Below are positions 7,947 to 15,880 of a stretch of 24,630 nt of DNA, in pieces. Position numbers and translations under genes: made by a program. How positions within the stretch are numbered: position 1 is the stretch's first letter; every line of letters starts with the position of its first letter. This DNA is from Trichothermofontia sp037445115 (GTDB taxonomy: Bacteria; Cyanobacteriota; Cyanobacteriia; B231). Under the pieces are notes generated by a model that was given only the letters and a program-made list of their open reading frames with translations, had not been told where the DNA came from and did no database searches. The DNA lies in the NCBI GenBank assembly GCA_037445115.1, contig JBBILC010000081.1, forward strand, positions 1 to 24,630, written 5' to 3'.

Positions 7947-9812
7947 ATGTCGATCGCCCATCCCCCCAAATCGGATATCCCCTTGACACCGAAACCGATC
8001 GGGATTCACCTAGCCCGCCGCCAAGTGGGGCTGTGGCTAGGCATTAGTCTTCTGTTTGCAGCGACCTATGCCTTGCTGGCCTTGCAACAAGCCTTTAGCA
8101 GCGACTATGTGGTGCAGGATGATGCCCGTCAGCATGTATTTTGGATGGCGCGGTTTCTGGACCCTAATCGGTTTCCCCAGGATTTAATCGCGGATTACTT
8201 TCAGTCGATTTCGCCCGTTGGGTACACCGCCGTCTACCAGGCAATGGCGACGATCGGCGTTGATCCGTTGGTGCTGAACAAGTGCCTGCCCCTAGGCCTA
8301 GCTCTAATGACGACGCTCTATTGCTATTTGCTAACCCTGCAATTTTTACCCATTCCCGTCACCGCCTGGTTGGCAACGGTATTACTGAACCAAAACCTGT
8401 GGAGCCAGGATGGGTTGATTTCAGCGACCAGTCGGGCCTTCCTATACCCGATTTTTTTGGCATTTTTGTACTATCTCGTTCGACATTGCCCGCAAGAGAC
8501 CAGCAAACACCCGATCACGGGGCAACTCTACCGGTGGCTCCCCTGCCTGATCACGATCGCCCTCTTGGGGTTGGTGTATCCCTCCTACGCGTTGGTGGCC
8601 GGTGGCTTACTGGTGGTCCGTTTGTGGGATTGGCAGTCTTGGCCGCCCGCCCTGCTGCGGTCCCACCTAATTCTGACCGGTTTAGGCTTAGCGGCGATCG
8701 TCCTCTTGCTGTTACCCCAAGTACTAACCGATTCCCCTTTTGGCCCCATGATTAGTCGGGCTGAGGCCGAAGTCTTACCGGAATTCTGGCGGAAGGGGCG
8801 TAACGCCTTCTTCAGTAGCGATGCCTGGTTTTTCTGGTTTAACGGTAGCCGCAGTGGGGTGATGCTGGCAGCGGCCTTGGTGCCTCCCCTAACCTACAGC
8901 GGTTTCCTGTTGCCAATGTGCTTGGCATTGCCCCGCGCCTTTCCCCTAGCGAAGCAGATTACCGGCAAAACGATCGTGCTGGTACAGATGGTTGTCGTAG
9001 GATTGGGCCTGTTCTTTGCGGCCCATGCGGTGCTGTTCAAACTCTACCTGCCGAGTCGGTATACCCTACATACCTTGCGGATTACGCTAGCGATCGCGGC
9101 AGCCCTGGTTCTCACCTTGGTGATCGATAGTCTGTGGCGTTGGGCGAATGTCTCCCTGACCCGCTATTGGTGGGCCGGTGCCCCCGCCTATCCAGATATC
9201 CCCCGCTTTTCCCTAAAACTCTCCTATCAACGGGAGGAAATTCTCCAACTACGGCGATGGTTAGTGTTAGCCATTACCAGTAGCCTAGCCGTGCTGGTGA
9301 TCTTTTTTCCCCGCACCCTAAATCAGTTTCCCTGGACGAACTACATGGTGGGTCGCGCCACCAGTGTCTATCAGTTCCTCGCCCAACAACCCCCGGCAAC
9401 CCTCACTGCCGCCCTCGGCGAAGAGGCGAATAACCTGCCCGTCTTCACCCAGCGTCCAGTCCTCACAGCGCGGGAATATGGCATCGCCTACCATGTGGGC
9501 TACTACCGCCAATTTCGCCAACGGGTGATGGATTTGATCAATGCCCAATACAGCCCCAGCCTGCCGGAAATCCAGGCTTTTATCCAACACTATGGGATTG
9601 ATTTCTGGCTCTTGGACAAAAATGCCTTTACCCCTGACTATATTGCCCGCAATCACTGGCTGCGGCAGTTCAAACCAGCAGCATCCCAAGCACGGGACCG
9701 GCTGGAGCGCGGCGACCCTCTCGCGTTACCCACCCAGATCGATCGCTGTCAGGTATTGACCACCGATTCCCTAATCTTGTTAGACGCCACCTGTTTGGAA
9801 ACAAGTAAGTAA
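7947..9812 (+). CDS. Polytopic GT-C-like membrane protein (first gene of glycan operon)
   Basis: A 621-residue integral membrane protein with a short cytoplasmic N-terminus and about ten or more hydrophobic segments from residue 29 to roughly 465. A C-terminal soluble domain of about 155 residues follows, probably outside the cytoplasm. The first extracytoplasmic loop contains QDDARQHVFWMARF with D58/D59, the place and type of acidic pair expected for the catalytic loop of GT-C glycosyltransferases using lipid-phosphate sugar donors. I do not recognise a named family. The GT-C assignment rests on topology, the acidic loop and the neighbouring PMT-like gene. The ATG at 7947 is the natural start. 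The next gene starts 35 bp downstream, suggesting an operon. Confidence 0.65.
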   Translation: MSIAHPPKSDIPLTPKPIGIHLARRQVGLWLGISLLFAATYALLALQQAFSSDYVVQDDARQHVFWMARFLDPNRFPQDLIADYFQSISPVGYTAVYQAMATIGVDPLVLNKCLPLGLALMTTLYCYLLTLQFLPIPVTAWLATVLLNQNLWSQDGLISATSRAFLYPIFLAFLYYLVRHCPQETSKHPITGQLYRWLPCLITIALLGLVYPSYALVAGGLLVVRLWDWQSWPPALLRSHLILTGLGLAAIVLLLLPQVLTDSPFGPMISRAEAEVLPEFWRKGRNAFFSSDAWFFWFNGSRSGVMLAAALVPPLTYSGFLLPMCLALPRAFPLAKQITGKTIVLVQMVVVGLGLFFAAHAVLFKLYLPSRYTLHTLRITLAIAAALVLTLVIDSLWRWANVSLTRYWWAGAPAYPDIPRFSLKLSYQREEILQLRRWLVLAITSSLAVLVIFFPRTLNQFPWTNYMVGRATSVYQFLAQQPPATLTAALGEEANNLPVFTQRPVLTAREYGIAYHVGYYRQFRQRVMDLINAQYSPSLPEIQAFIQHYGIDFWLLDKNAFTPDYIARNHWLRQFKPAASQARDRLERGDPLALPTQIDRCQVLTTDSLILLDATCLETSK

Positions 9813-9847
9813 TTTATGATGGGGGCGTGTGGTGTTGGGGATTGTTC

Positions 9848-11704
9848 ATGTTATACAAAACCGCGATCAAGTCGCTGGTCTTGCCCCGATCACACCCGTC
9901 GGTGTGGCCGTGGGTGCGGATCTTGGTGATAACCTGCCTGGTGTTGGGCATTTTCTTTCGCTTCTATAACCTGAGCTACAAGGTCTACTGGAGCGATGAG
10001 ACCATGACCTCGTTGCGGATTTCCGGTTACACGACCGAGCAACTGGTGACAGAAACCTTTAATGGCCAGCCCTTGACGGTTGCGGGAATGGTGCAGACTT
10101 ACCAAATTCCCAATCCTGATCGTCCCCTCAGCGATACCCTGACGGCACTGGCCAGCCATCCAGAGCATTCTCCCCTCTTTTACCTCCTAGCCCGTTACTG
10201 GTCCCAAGGGGGGTCCAATCCAGTGCTGGCGACCCGAAGCCTAGCGGCCTTCATTAGCCTCTGCCTGTTACCCGCGATCTACTGGCTTTGCTTAGAACTT
10301 TTCCAGTCCAGTTGGGTGGGCTGGGGAGCGATGGCGTTGGTCGCCGTTTCCCCCTTACAGGTGCTCTATGCCCAGGAGGCGCGTCAGTACAGCTTGTGGG
10401 CGTTGACCGTTGTCCTGGCCAGTGCGGCTTTGTTGCGGGCACTGCGGGTAAAGTCCATCGCAGCGTGGGGACTATATACCCTCACCCTCACCCTCAGTTT
10501 CTACACCCATCTCTTTTCGGGGCTAGTGGCCCTAGGACACGGTCTCTACATGGTCGCGATCGCGATTGAGGGAGCTTGGCAGCACTGGCAGTTAAATCGA
10601 GGCCGTTCCGCTCCCCAGCCCAGACCTGAGACTTCCGGTACGGGTAAGACACCCTGGGCACAATGGCGATCGTGCCTATCCCCTGTTTTGGCCTATAGTC
10701 TTGCCAGCCTGGTGGCTGTGGTGCTCTTCTCTCCGTGGTTGTGGGTTGTGGTGACCCAGGTGGAGCGGGTGCAGGAGGTGACAGAATGGGTCACCGCCGA
10801 TCGCGACAATTTGATGGGCTACTGGCTGCTTAACCTGAATCGTCTATTCTTTGATATGAACCAGGGGTCAAGTTTATTCAATCCCCTGCTGTATTTAACC
10901 CTCGCCCTAGCGGGCTATGCGCTGTACTTCCTCTGGCAGACAACGTTACCGCGCATTGGGCTGTTTCTGCTCTGCCAGATTGGGGCAACCAGTTTGGGGT
11001 TGATCCTGCCGGATCTGTTGCTGGGGGGACGGCGATCGACGATTAGCCGCTATCTCATTCCTTGCCATATCGCCATCCAACTGGCAGTCGCCTACCTCCT
11101 CACTCTGAAAGTCATGGGCCGTCCTTCTGCTCAAACAACACCCCTGCCAACCCTGTATGAACCTGCATTAAAGAATCCTGGCGTCAATCCTCAGTCCACC
11201 CATTGGGTAACCAGTTCCCAGGCCCACCAGACTCAGACGACAGCGATTGCACTTCCGGTTACGGACTTTCGCCGTTGGTTTGCCCCGGCTCACCGCTGGC
11301 GACAGGTGGTTGCCTTGGTAACCCTCAGTGGCATTCTCTCCTGTTTGGTAAGTGCCCATGTGGCAGTCTGGTGGCACAAAAGCCCAACCAAGAGCCGTCA
11401 TAATCCCCGCGTCGCTGAGGTGATTAATCAGGCGGCCCGTCCCCTGGTGATTAGCAATGAACCCCCCACCCTGATCCTGCCCCTGTGCCACTTGTTGCAG
11501 CCAACGGTGACGCTGCAATTGCTCCAGAATGAGGATATGCCTAAGATTCCAGAGGGATATAGTGATGTGTTTATCTACCGCTCCTCTGATCATTTACAGC
11601 AAGCCCTGAGTGAGGAGTTGGGATTTGATCTTGTGCCAGCAGCCCCCCATTGGTTAATGCGGCTGGAGGCGCGTTCAGCCCCTTCCTTGGAACCAGCCGC
11701 CTAA
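9848..11704 (+). CDS. GT39/PMT_2-like membrane glycosyltransferase
   Basis: A 618-residue polytopic protein of the ArnT/PMT-type GT-C superfamily, expected to transfer a sugar from a polyprenyl-phosphate donor on the outer face of the membrane. After a first helix at about 22-40 comes the catalytic-loop motif YWSDET (D50/E51). The loop ends in SHPEHSPLFYLLARYW, the counterpart of the family's HPPLYY motif. Then come VSPLQVLYAQEARQYSLWAL, also characteristic, and about ten further helices, ending in a short soluble tail. The frame opens at a GTG (9827), but the ATG at 9848, preceded by GGGG, is preferred. It is the second gene of the operon: 35 bp after the first GT-C gene and 18 bp before the next. 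Confidence 0.85.
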   Translation: MLYKTAIKSLVLPRSHPSVWPWVRILVITCLVLGIFFRFYNLSYKVYWSDETMTSLRISGYTTEQLVTETFNGQPLTVAGMVQTYQIPNPDRPLSDTLTALASHPEHSPLFYLLARYWSQGGSNPVLATRSLAAFISLCLLPAIYWLCLELFQSSWVGWGAMALVAVSPLQVLYAQEARQYSLWALTVVLASAALLRALRVKSIAAWGLYTLTLTLSFYTHLFSGLVALGHGLYMVAIAIEGAWQHWQLNRGRSAPQPRPETSGTGKTPWAQWRSCLSPVLAYSLASLVAVVLFSPWLWVVVTQVERVQEVTEWVTADRDNLMGYWLLNLNRLFFDMNQGSSLFNPLLYLTLALAGYALYFLWQTTLPRIGLFLLCQIGATSLGLILPDLLLGGRRSTISRYLIPCHIAIQLAVAYLLTLKVMGRPSAQTTPLPTLYEPALKNPGVNPQSTHWVTSSQAHQTQTTAIALPVTDFRRWFAPAHRWRQVVALVTLSGILSCLVSAHVAVWWHKSPTKSRHNPRVAEVINQAARPLVISNEPPTLILPLCHLLQPTVTLQLLQNEDMPKIPEGYSDVFIYRSSDHLQQALSEELGFDLVPAAPHWLMRLEARSAPSLEPAA

Positions 11705-11722
11705 AGGTGAGGGAGGTGGCCC

Positions 11723-12388
11723 ATGACCACAAAGGTGATTGCCGCGACGTTGTTGTGCGATCGCAAGGCGCGATCGCAGTTGGTGGCCATTCCCGCAATG
11801 CTGCAAATTCAAGGGATCGATCGCCTTTATATCAATATCGAAAGCAACCTCCGGGGGCAGAAATTTGAAGCCGCCTACCAACCCCTGCACGAGTTCCTGC
11901 GGGCGGGGACTCCGATTCCCGTGGACGTGGACATTTGGTCCTGGGAGAGTACCTGGCGGCAGCGGCCCACCTATGACCAAGATCAGCGGCGGTTGGACGG
12001 GATCGTCATGGCCCGCAATATGGCCCGTGCCTATATGCTGCGCACAGATGCCACCCATCTGTTGTTTATTGATGCGGATGTCATTGTGGCTCCCGATGGC
12101 TTGCAAAAGCTGCTGGCGTTAGAGCATCCGGTATGCGGGGGCTTAGTGCCGGGTCGGGGTGCCCACGGCCATGTACATTATGTCTTTGGCCCCCGGCGAT
12201 CGGTGCCGGACCACCCAGAGGTGATTGAGTGCAACCACGGGACCTGTGGCTATATGCTGATCCGGCGGGATGTGCTGAGTACCCTGGCATTTCGATTTGG
12301 GGCCTCCCGTGAGACACCGGGTATGGCCCTGTCGGAAGATCCCGCGTTTTGCTCAGATGCCTTTCTCAATGGGTTTGGGCGGTATTGA
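11723..12388 (+). CDS. GT2-like cytoplasmic glycosyltransferase, C-terminus cut by in-frame TGA
   Basis: The 221-residue reading frame has a strong Shine-Dalgarno (GGAGGTGG) before ATG 11723. The central HLLFIDADVIVAPDGLQKL carries a DxD-type nucleotide-sugar/metal motif, followed by CGGLVPGR, CNHGTCGYMLIRRDVL and SEDPAFCSDAFLNGFGRY, the order of a GT-A fold (family 2-like) enzyme. It probably supplies or extends a glycan handled by the two upstream GT-C proteins (18 bp gap). The frame meets TGA at 12386-12388 exactly where relatives continue. The same frame then stays open for 30 codons with family-like sequence, so the protein may be about 31 residues short. Two HIP1 octamers lie near the 5' end. 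Confidence 0.75.
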   Translation: MTTKVIAATLLCDRKARSQLVAIPAMLQIQGIDRLYINIESNLRGQKFEAAYQPLHEFLRAGTPIPVDVDIWSWESTWRQRPTYDQDQRRLDGIVMARNMARAYMLRTDATHLLFIDADVIVAPDGLQKLLALEHPVCGGLVPGRGAHGHVHYVFGPRRSVPDHPEVIECNHGTCGYMLIRRDVLSTLAFRFGASRETPGMALSEDPAFCSDAFLNGFGRY

Positions 12389-12481
12389 ATTCACACCAGG
12401 GTGAAGGCTCAACATTGGGATGATCCCCTCGATCCGTTGGTGGCAGAGATGGCGGCCAGGGATAAGGATATTCCCCTATAA
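12389..12481 (+). pseudogene. Probable detached C-terminus of the upstream glycosyltransferase
   Basis: Immediately after the TGA, in the same frame, 30 codons read IHTRVKAQHWDDP...DKDIPL and end at TAA (12479-12481). The HWDDP element is typical of the end of such GT-A enzymes. If the TGA were TGG (Trp) the gene would run 11723-12481, a protein of 252 residues. A genuine nonsense mutation and a sequencing error cannot be told apart here. Confidence 0.6.
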
Positions 12482-12749
12482 CCCATATGACGACCCGTGA
12501 CGCTTTCCGGATCTGGCCCCTGGTTCAGGGGTGACGCGGGGGTTTCAGGATTAACCCGACATGCTCTCGGTGACCGAACTGGGATTGGATTGCCGCCGCG
12601 CTTGGTTACAGAAATTGAGCACCTGGTTTGAGGAATCGGGCGGGCAGTTGGTGTAGTGGCATAGGGGAGACACCGTTGGTTGGCGCGATCGGGTTAGATC
12701 AGAATCAACCTCATCGCAGCAGGCATCCGACGCCATCCACCCCCTAGGA
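12482..12749. other. Intergenic region, no supported gene
   Basis: Holds only a 31-codon ORF (ATG 12561 to TAG 12656) of no recognised family and without a clear ribosome binding site. With the interrupted gene before it and the HTH-less PAS gene after it, the region looks like decaying coding DNA. That is inference. Confidence 0.35.
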
Positions 12750-13277
12750 ATGTCATCTGCCGGATTCTTGCTTGGGGCCTTTTTATCTATCCTGAGCTTA
12801 ATCATGTGCTATCTACCTTTGTCCCCACGATCGCCCGCCCTACCCCAAATCGGGCCAACTGGACTTGTCACCCTTCAGTTACCTGGCCCATCGCCGCTGC
12901 TGGCAGGTATCACCGAGGGTCTGCAAACGGGTATCCTTTTGCTGTCAACCGATGGCAGGATCGTCCATACCAATCGCTACGCCCAACAGATCTGCCAGAA
13001 CTTGTCCCCCCGCGCCGGTTCTTCCTCTGGACGATCGCTGGTTTTGCCAGAGCCGATCCTCCACTTGGTCTACGCGCTGCTCGAGAGTCAAGACCTCTTC
13101 CCTGGCTATGACCTGATCCTGGAGGATGAGATTGAAACCGAAGCGGGGGTTACTATCCAGATCAATACCCGCTGGCTTCGGCAAGGACCAGATACCAATC
13201 CGGCGATCCTGGTTACCCTGGAAACCCCTTATCACCCCTGGCCCCGATCGCGATCGCAGGCCAGCAACCAGAATTGA
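12750..13277 (+). CDS. PAS-like sensor protein lacking the expected LuxR helix-turn-helix
   Basis: A 175-residue protein with a hydrophobic N-terminal stretch (about 5-23), then a PAS-like core from residue 51: LLAGITEGLQTGILLLSTDG and a following NRYAQQICQNL. Then come YALLESQDLFPGYDLILEDE and a final AILVTLETP. From memory this matches the N-terminal half of cyanobacterial PAS-LuxR regulators, in which LVTLED-type sequence is followed directly by a helix-turn-helix beginning near LTPRE. Here the protein ends about 17 residues after that point in a low-complexity tail, and no HTH is encoded downstream in any frame I read. It could be a truncated remnant or a stand-alone sensor. The start is uncertain: an ATG at 12804 would remove the hydrophobic segment. 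Confidence 0.55.
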   Translation: MSSAGFLLGAFLSILSLIMCYLPLSPRSPALPQIGPTGLVTLQLPGPSPLLAGITEGLQTGILLLSTDGRIVHTNRYAQQICQNLSPRAGSSSGRSLVLPEPILHLVYALLESQDLFPGYDLILEDEIETEAGVTIQINTRWLRQGPDTNPAILVTLETPYHPWPRSRSQASNQN

Positions 13278-13279
13278 GC

Positions 13280-13316
13280 CGTCTCATCGGTAATAGGCAT
13301 CTCTCCCGATGGGACG
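13280..13316 (+). terminator. Stem-loop just after the PAS gene
   Basis: GTCTCATCGG (13281-13290) pairs with CCGATGGGAC (13306-13315) with one G-U pair, plus a closing C-G, around a 15-nt loop. It begins 3 nt after the stop codon. No T-tract follows, so intrinsic termination is not certain; 3'-end protection is an alternative. Confidence 0.4.
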
Positions 13317-13462
13317 CTAACCGCGATCGCAAGCCAGCCGCTAGATTTAAGAATGACTGTGGGAGAACGGCGTTAAGGCCATAGAATGATTAAAGAAAAT
13401 TAAGTTACTATGCCTAGTGGCTGAATTTTCGATCCTTGCGTCACCCATTCTCAATCAGCACT

Positions 13463-15016
13463 ATGGACTTTGCGACCCTCGCGGCCCAACTCAACGCTGG
13501 CACCATTCTGCCGGAAGGCATTATCATCCTTACCCTCCTGATTGTCCTCGTCGGGGATCTGATCGTCGGACGGATCAGCTCGGCGCGGTGGACGCCCTAT
13601 GTCACCATTGTGGGCCTATTGCTCTCCCTCATCCCCCTCTACCAACAGTGGGGCAGTGTTGGCAACCCGATCGCCTTTCTGGGTGAGTTTAATAGCGATG
13701 CCCTCAGTCTGATTTTCCGGGGGATTATTGCCCTCTCAGCGGCAGTGACCGCTGCCATGTCAATTCGCTACATTGACCAAACTGGGACAGCCCTAGCCGA
13801 ATTTTTAATTATTTTGATGACCGCTACCCTCGGCGGCATGTTGCTGAGTGGGGCGGATGAGTTGGTAGCCGTCTTCGTGGCCCTAGAAACCCTCAGTATC
13901 TCGTCCTATCTGCTGACAGGCTACACAAAACGGGACCCGCGATCGAACGAAGCGGCGCTCAAATATTTGCTGATTGGGGCCTCCAGTTCTGCCATCTTTC
14001 TCTACGGGGCGTCCTTACTCTATGGCCTGTCAGGCGGGGAAACCCGCTTGAGCGCGATCGCTGCTAGTTTAGCCAGTGGCGGAGAGGCGCAATCTTTAGG
14101 GCTGGTGGTAGCGTTGGTGTTCGTCATCGCGGGGATTGCCTTCAAGATTTCCGCTGTGCCCTTCCACCAATGGACGCCGGATGTGTATGAAGGGTCCCCT
14201 ACCCCCGTAGTTGCCTTCCTGTCGGTAGGGTCCAAGGCGGCTGGGTTTGCCCTGGCCATTCGGATGCTGGTCACCGCCTTTCCGCTCCTGTCGGAAGAGT
14301 GGCACTTTATCCTGGCTGCCCTCGCCATCCTCAGCATGATCCTGGGCAACGTCGTCGCCCTGGCCCAAACCAGTATGAAACGGCTGCTGGCCTACTCATC
14401 GATCGGCCAAGCTGGGTTCGTCATGTTGGGGCTGATTGCCGGGACGGAAGCCGGGTATGCCAGTGCCATCTTCTACCTGCTGGTGTATCTATTCATGAAC
14501 CTGGGGGGCTTCATTTGTGTCATCCTTTTCACCCTGCGCACGGGCACCGATGACATTGCCGAGTATGCCGGTCTGTACCAAAAAGATCCCCTCCTCACCC
14601 TGGGACTAAGCCTCTGTTTGCTCTCCCTGGGGGGCATTCCCCCGATGGCGGGTTTCTTTGGGAAACTCTATCTCTTCTGGGCTGGCTGGCAGGCGGGTCT
14701 CTATGGATTGGTTCTGATCGCCCTGGTTACCAGCGTGATCTCGATTTACTACTACATCCGTGTTGTCAAGATGATGGTGGTGAAGGAACCTCAGGAAATG
14801 TCGGAGTCGGTGAAGAACTATCCGCCGATCGCCTGGAATCTACCGGGAATGCGTGCCCTCCAGGTTAGTCTGATCCTGATGGTCGTGGCCACTTCCCTGG
14901 CGGGGATTCTCTCCAACCCCTTGTTTATCATGGCGAACGATTCCGTCACCCGCACGGATATGTTGCAGGCCAGTTTGCAGACCCCAGCAGCCAAAGCCCA
15001 CTTAGCTACCCGCTAG
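13463..15016 (+). CDS. ndhB: NAD(P)H-quinone oxidoreductase subunit 2 (NDH-1 NdhB)
   Basis: A proton-pumping membrane subunit of cyanobacterial NDH-1, the ferredoxin-dependent complex of respiration, cyclic electron flow and CO2 uptake. The 517 residues have about 14 hydrophobic helices and the antiporter-like (Proton_antipo_M) signature: ELVAVFVALETLSISSYLL, then NEAALKYLLIGASSSAIFLY, FKISAVPFHQWTPDVYEG (Lys/His in the channel helices), KRLLAYSSIGQAGFVMLGL and GGIPPMAGFFGKLYLF. The length matches NdhB. The frame opens at a TTG (13436), but the ATG at 13463 gives MDFATLAAQLNAGTILPEG, the normal family N-terminus. The gene stands alone, as is usual for ndhB in cyanobacteria. A TAGAAT at 13382-13387 is a possible -10 without a good -35. 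Confidence 0.95.
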   Translation: MDFATLAAQLNAGTILPEGIIILTLLIVLVGDLIVGRISSARWTPYVTIVGLLLSLIPLYQQWGSVGNPIAFLGEFNSDALSLIFRGIIALSAAVTAAMSIRYIDQTGTALAEFLIILMTATLGGMLLSGADELVAVFVALETLSISSYLLTGYTKRDPRSNEAALKYLLIGASSSAIFLYGASLLYGLSGGETRLSAIAASLASGGEAQSLGLVVALVFVIAGIAFKISAVPFHQWTPDVYEGSPTPVVAFLSVGSKAAGFALAIRMLVTAFPLLSEEWHFILAALAILSMILGNVVALAQTSMKRLLAYSSIGQAGFVMLGLIAGTEAGYASAIFYLLVYLFMNLGGFICVILFTLRTGTDDIAEYAGLYQKDPLLTLGLSLCLLSLGGIPPMAGFFGKLYLFWAGWQAGLYGLVLIALVTSVISIYYYIRVVKMMVVKEPQEMSESVKNYPPIAWNLPGMRALQVSLILMVVATSLAGILSNPLFIMANDSVTRTDMLQASLQTPAAKAHLATR

Positions 15017-15115
15017 GCGATCGGGATGTCTGTTGGTAAGCGTGCGTGTGGTGGCGGCTGAAGTTGTCACCGCACCCTCCGGGCTGGCGATCGGTCATGG
15101 TTCAGAGGGTCAGTC

Positions 15116-15167
15116 CTGTGGAAAACCTTAAAAATCTGTGGAAAACCTTAAAAAATCTGTGGAAAAC
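15116..15167 (-). repeat. Three tandem DnaA-box-like motifs in 20/21-bp repeats
   Basis: On the plus strand TGTGGAAAA occurs at 15117-15125, 15137-15145 and 15158-15166; on the minus strand each reads TTTTCCACA. This fits the general DnaA-box consensus TTWTNCACA and the form reported as preferred at cyanobacterial origins. The repeat units are 15116-15135, 15136-15156 (one extra A) and a partial copy from 15157. The spacing is about two helical turns, and each unit ends in an A-rich tract. The cluster lies between the convergent 3' ends of ndhB and the Rcp1-like gene, so it is not an obvious promoter element. Confidence 0.7.
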
Positions 15168-15199
15168 TCAGTAATTCAGCGACTTCCCACTCCCGCAAA

Positions 15200-15216
15200 C
15201 TAGGGATTTCCCCTAG
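15200..15216. terminator. Small hairpin between convergent genes
   Basis: CTAGGG (15200-15205) and CCCTAG (15211-15216) form a 6-bp perfect stem with a 5-nt loop. It lies 184 bp after the ndhB stop and 84 bp beyond the stop of the opposing receiver gene. No T-tract, so only a weak terminator candidate. Confidence 0.25.
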
Positions 15217-15299
15217 CCTCGCCGTTGGCAGGCAAGGCAGCCAATTGTGGGGTTGGCATCTCGCCTGACACTTCAACGGCCTACCATTTCAAGCATTAG

Positions 15300-15755
15300 C
15301 TAGCTGAACATGAAAAAGGGTGACGCATTCACACCTAGCCAGTAATCGACAAATGCCTGGATCATCTTGCGCAATTCTTGGCTTCCCAGCGGCTTCACCA
15401 TATAGCCATTTGCACCCTGCTGATAGCAATATTCAATATCACTGGGGGCAGAGGAGGTCGTGAAGACCACGATCGGGATAGTCGTGAATCGCTGATCCTG
15501 CTTGAGGCGAGCCAGTACAGCTCGACCATCAGTACCCGGCAAATTCAGATCCAACATGATGATGGCAGGTTGCACCCGCGTATCGCCAGCCTCATACCGA
15601 CCCGTTTGATACATTAACTCCAGCGCCTCATCCCCTGTCTGACAACGATAGATCGGGCTTTGGACATCCATCTGTCGCATCAATCGCTTCAGCATCCGAA
15701 AATCAGCATGGCTATCTTCAATCACAAGGAGCGGTTTAAGAGAAGTTTTGGTCAT
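15300..15755 (-). CDS. Single-domain response regulator, Rcp1-like
   Basis: A 151-residue stand-alone receiver of the type that partners cyanobacterial phytochrome (Cph1/Rcp1) and related histidine kinases. It has E13/D14 (LLVIEDSHADFRML), phosphoacceptor D69 (IIMLDLNLPGTDGR), T99 (VVFTTSSAPSDIEYCY) and K121 (GYMVKPLGSQEL). The Asp-Ile-Glu stretch after the threonine and the FVDYWL ending are typical of Rcp1-type receivers. There is no output domain, so it passes signals by protein contact or relay. No kinase gene is adjacent. The ATG at 15755 is the natural start. The upstream 125 bp is AT-rich and probably contains the promoter. Confidence 0.92.
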   Translation of the reverse strand: MTKTSLKPLLVIEDSHADFRMLKRLMRQMDVQSPIYRCQTGDEALELMYQTGRYEAGDTRVQPAIIMLDLNLPGTDGRAVLARLKQDQRFTTIPIVVFTTSSAPSDIEYCYQQGANGYMVKPLGSQELRKMIQAFVDYWLGVNASPFFMFS

Positions 15756-15880
15756 CCAACTCTCACAACGATATGTAACGTAATATTTCTTTTAATGAGA
15801 AAAACTTAACAGGCAGCGTTGCCAACTCCGGGGATATTTCAGATATTTTTTAGCTTTTTCGGCCATTGAAGGGGAGGAGG

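Noticed and set aside
11675..12106. 143-codon minus-strand ORF antisense to the GT2-like gene
   Set aside because: Lies fully opposite a gene with clear DxD motif and ribosome binding site. The sequence looks like an antisense translation.
15116..15167. Possible CRISPR array
   Set aside because: Fewer than three contiguous repeats without spacers, and no cas genes nearby. It fits tandem DnaA-like boxes better.
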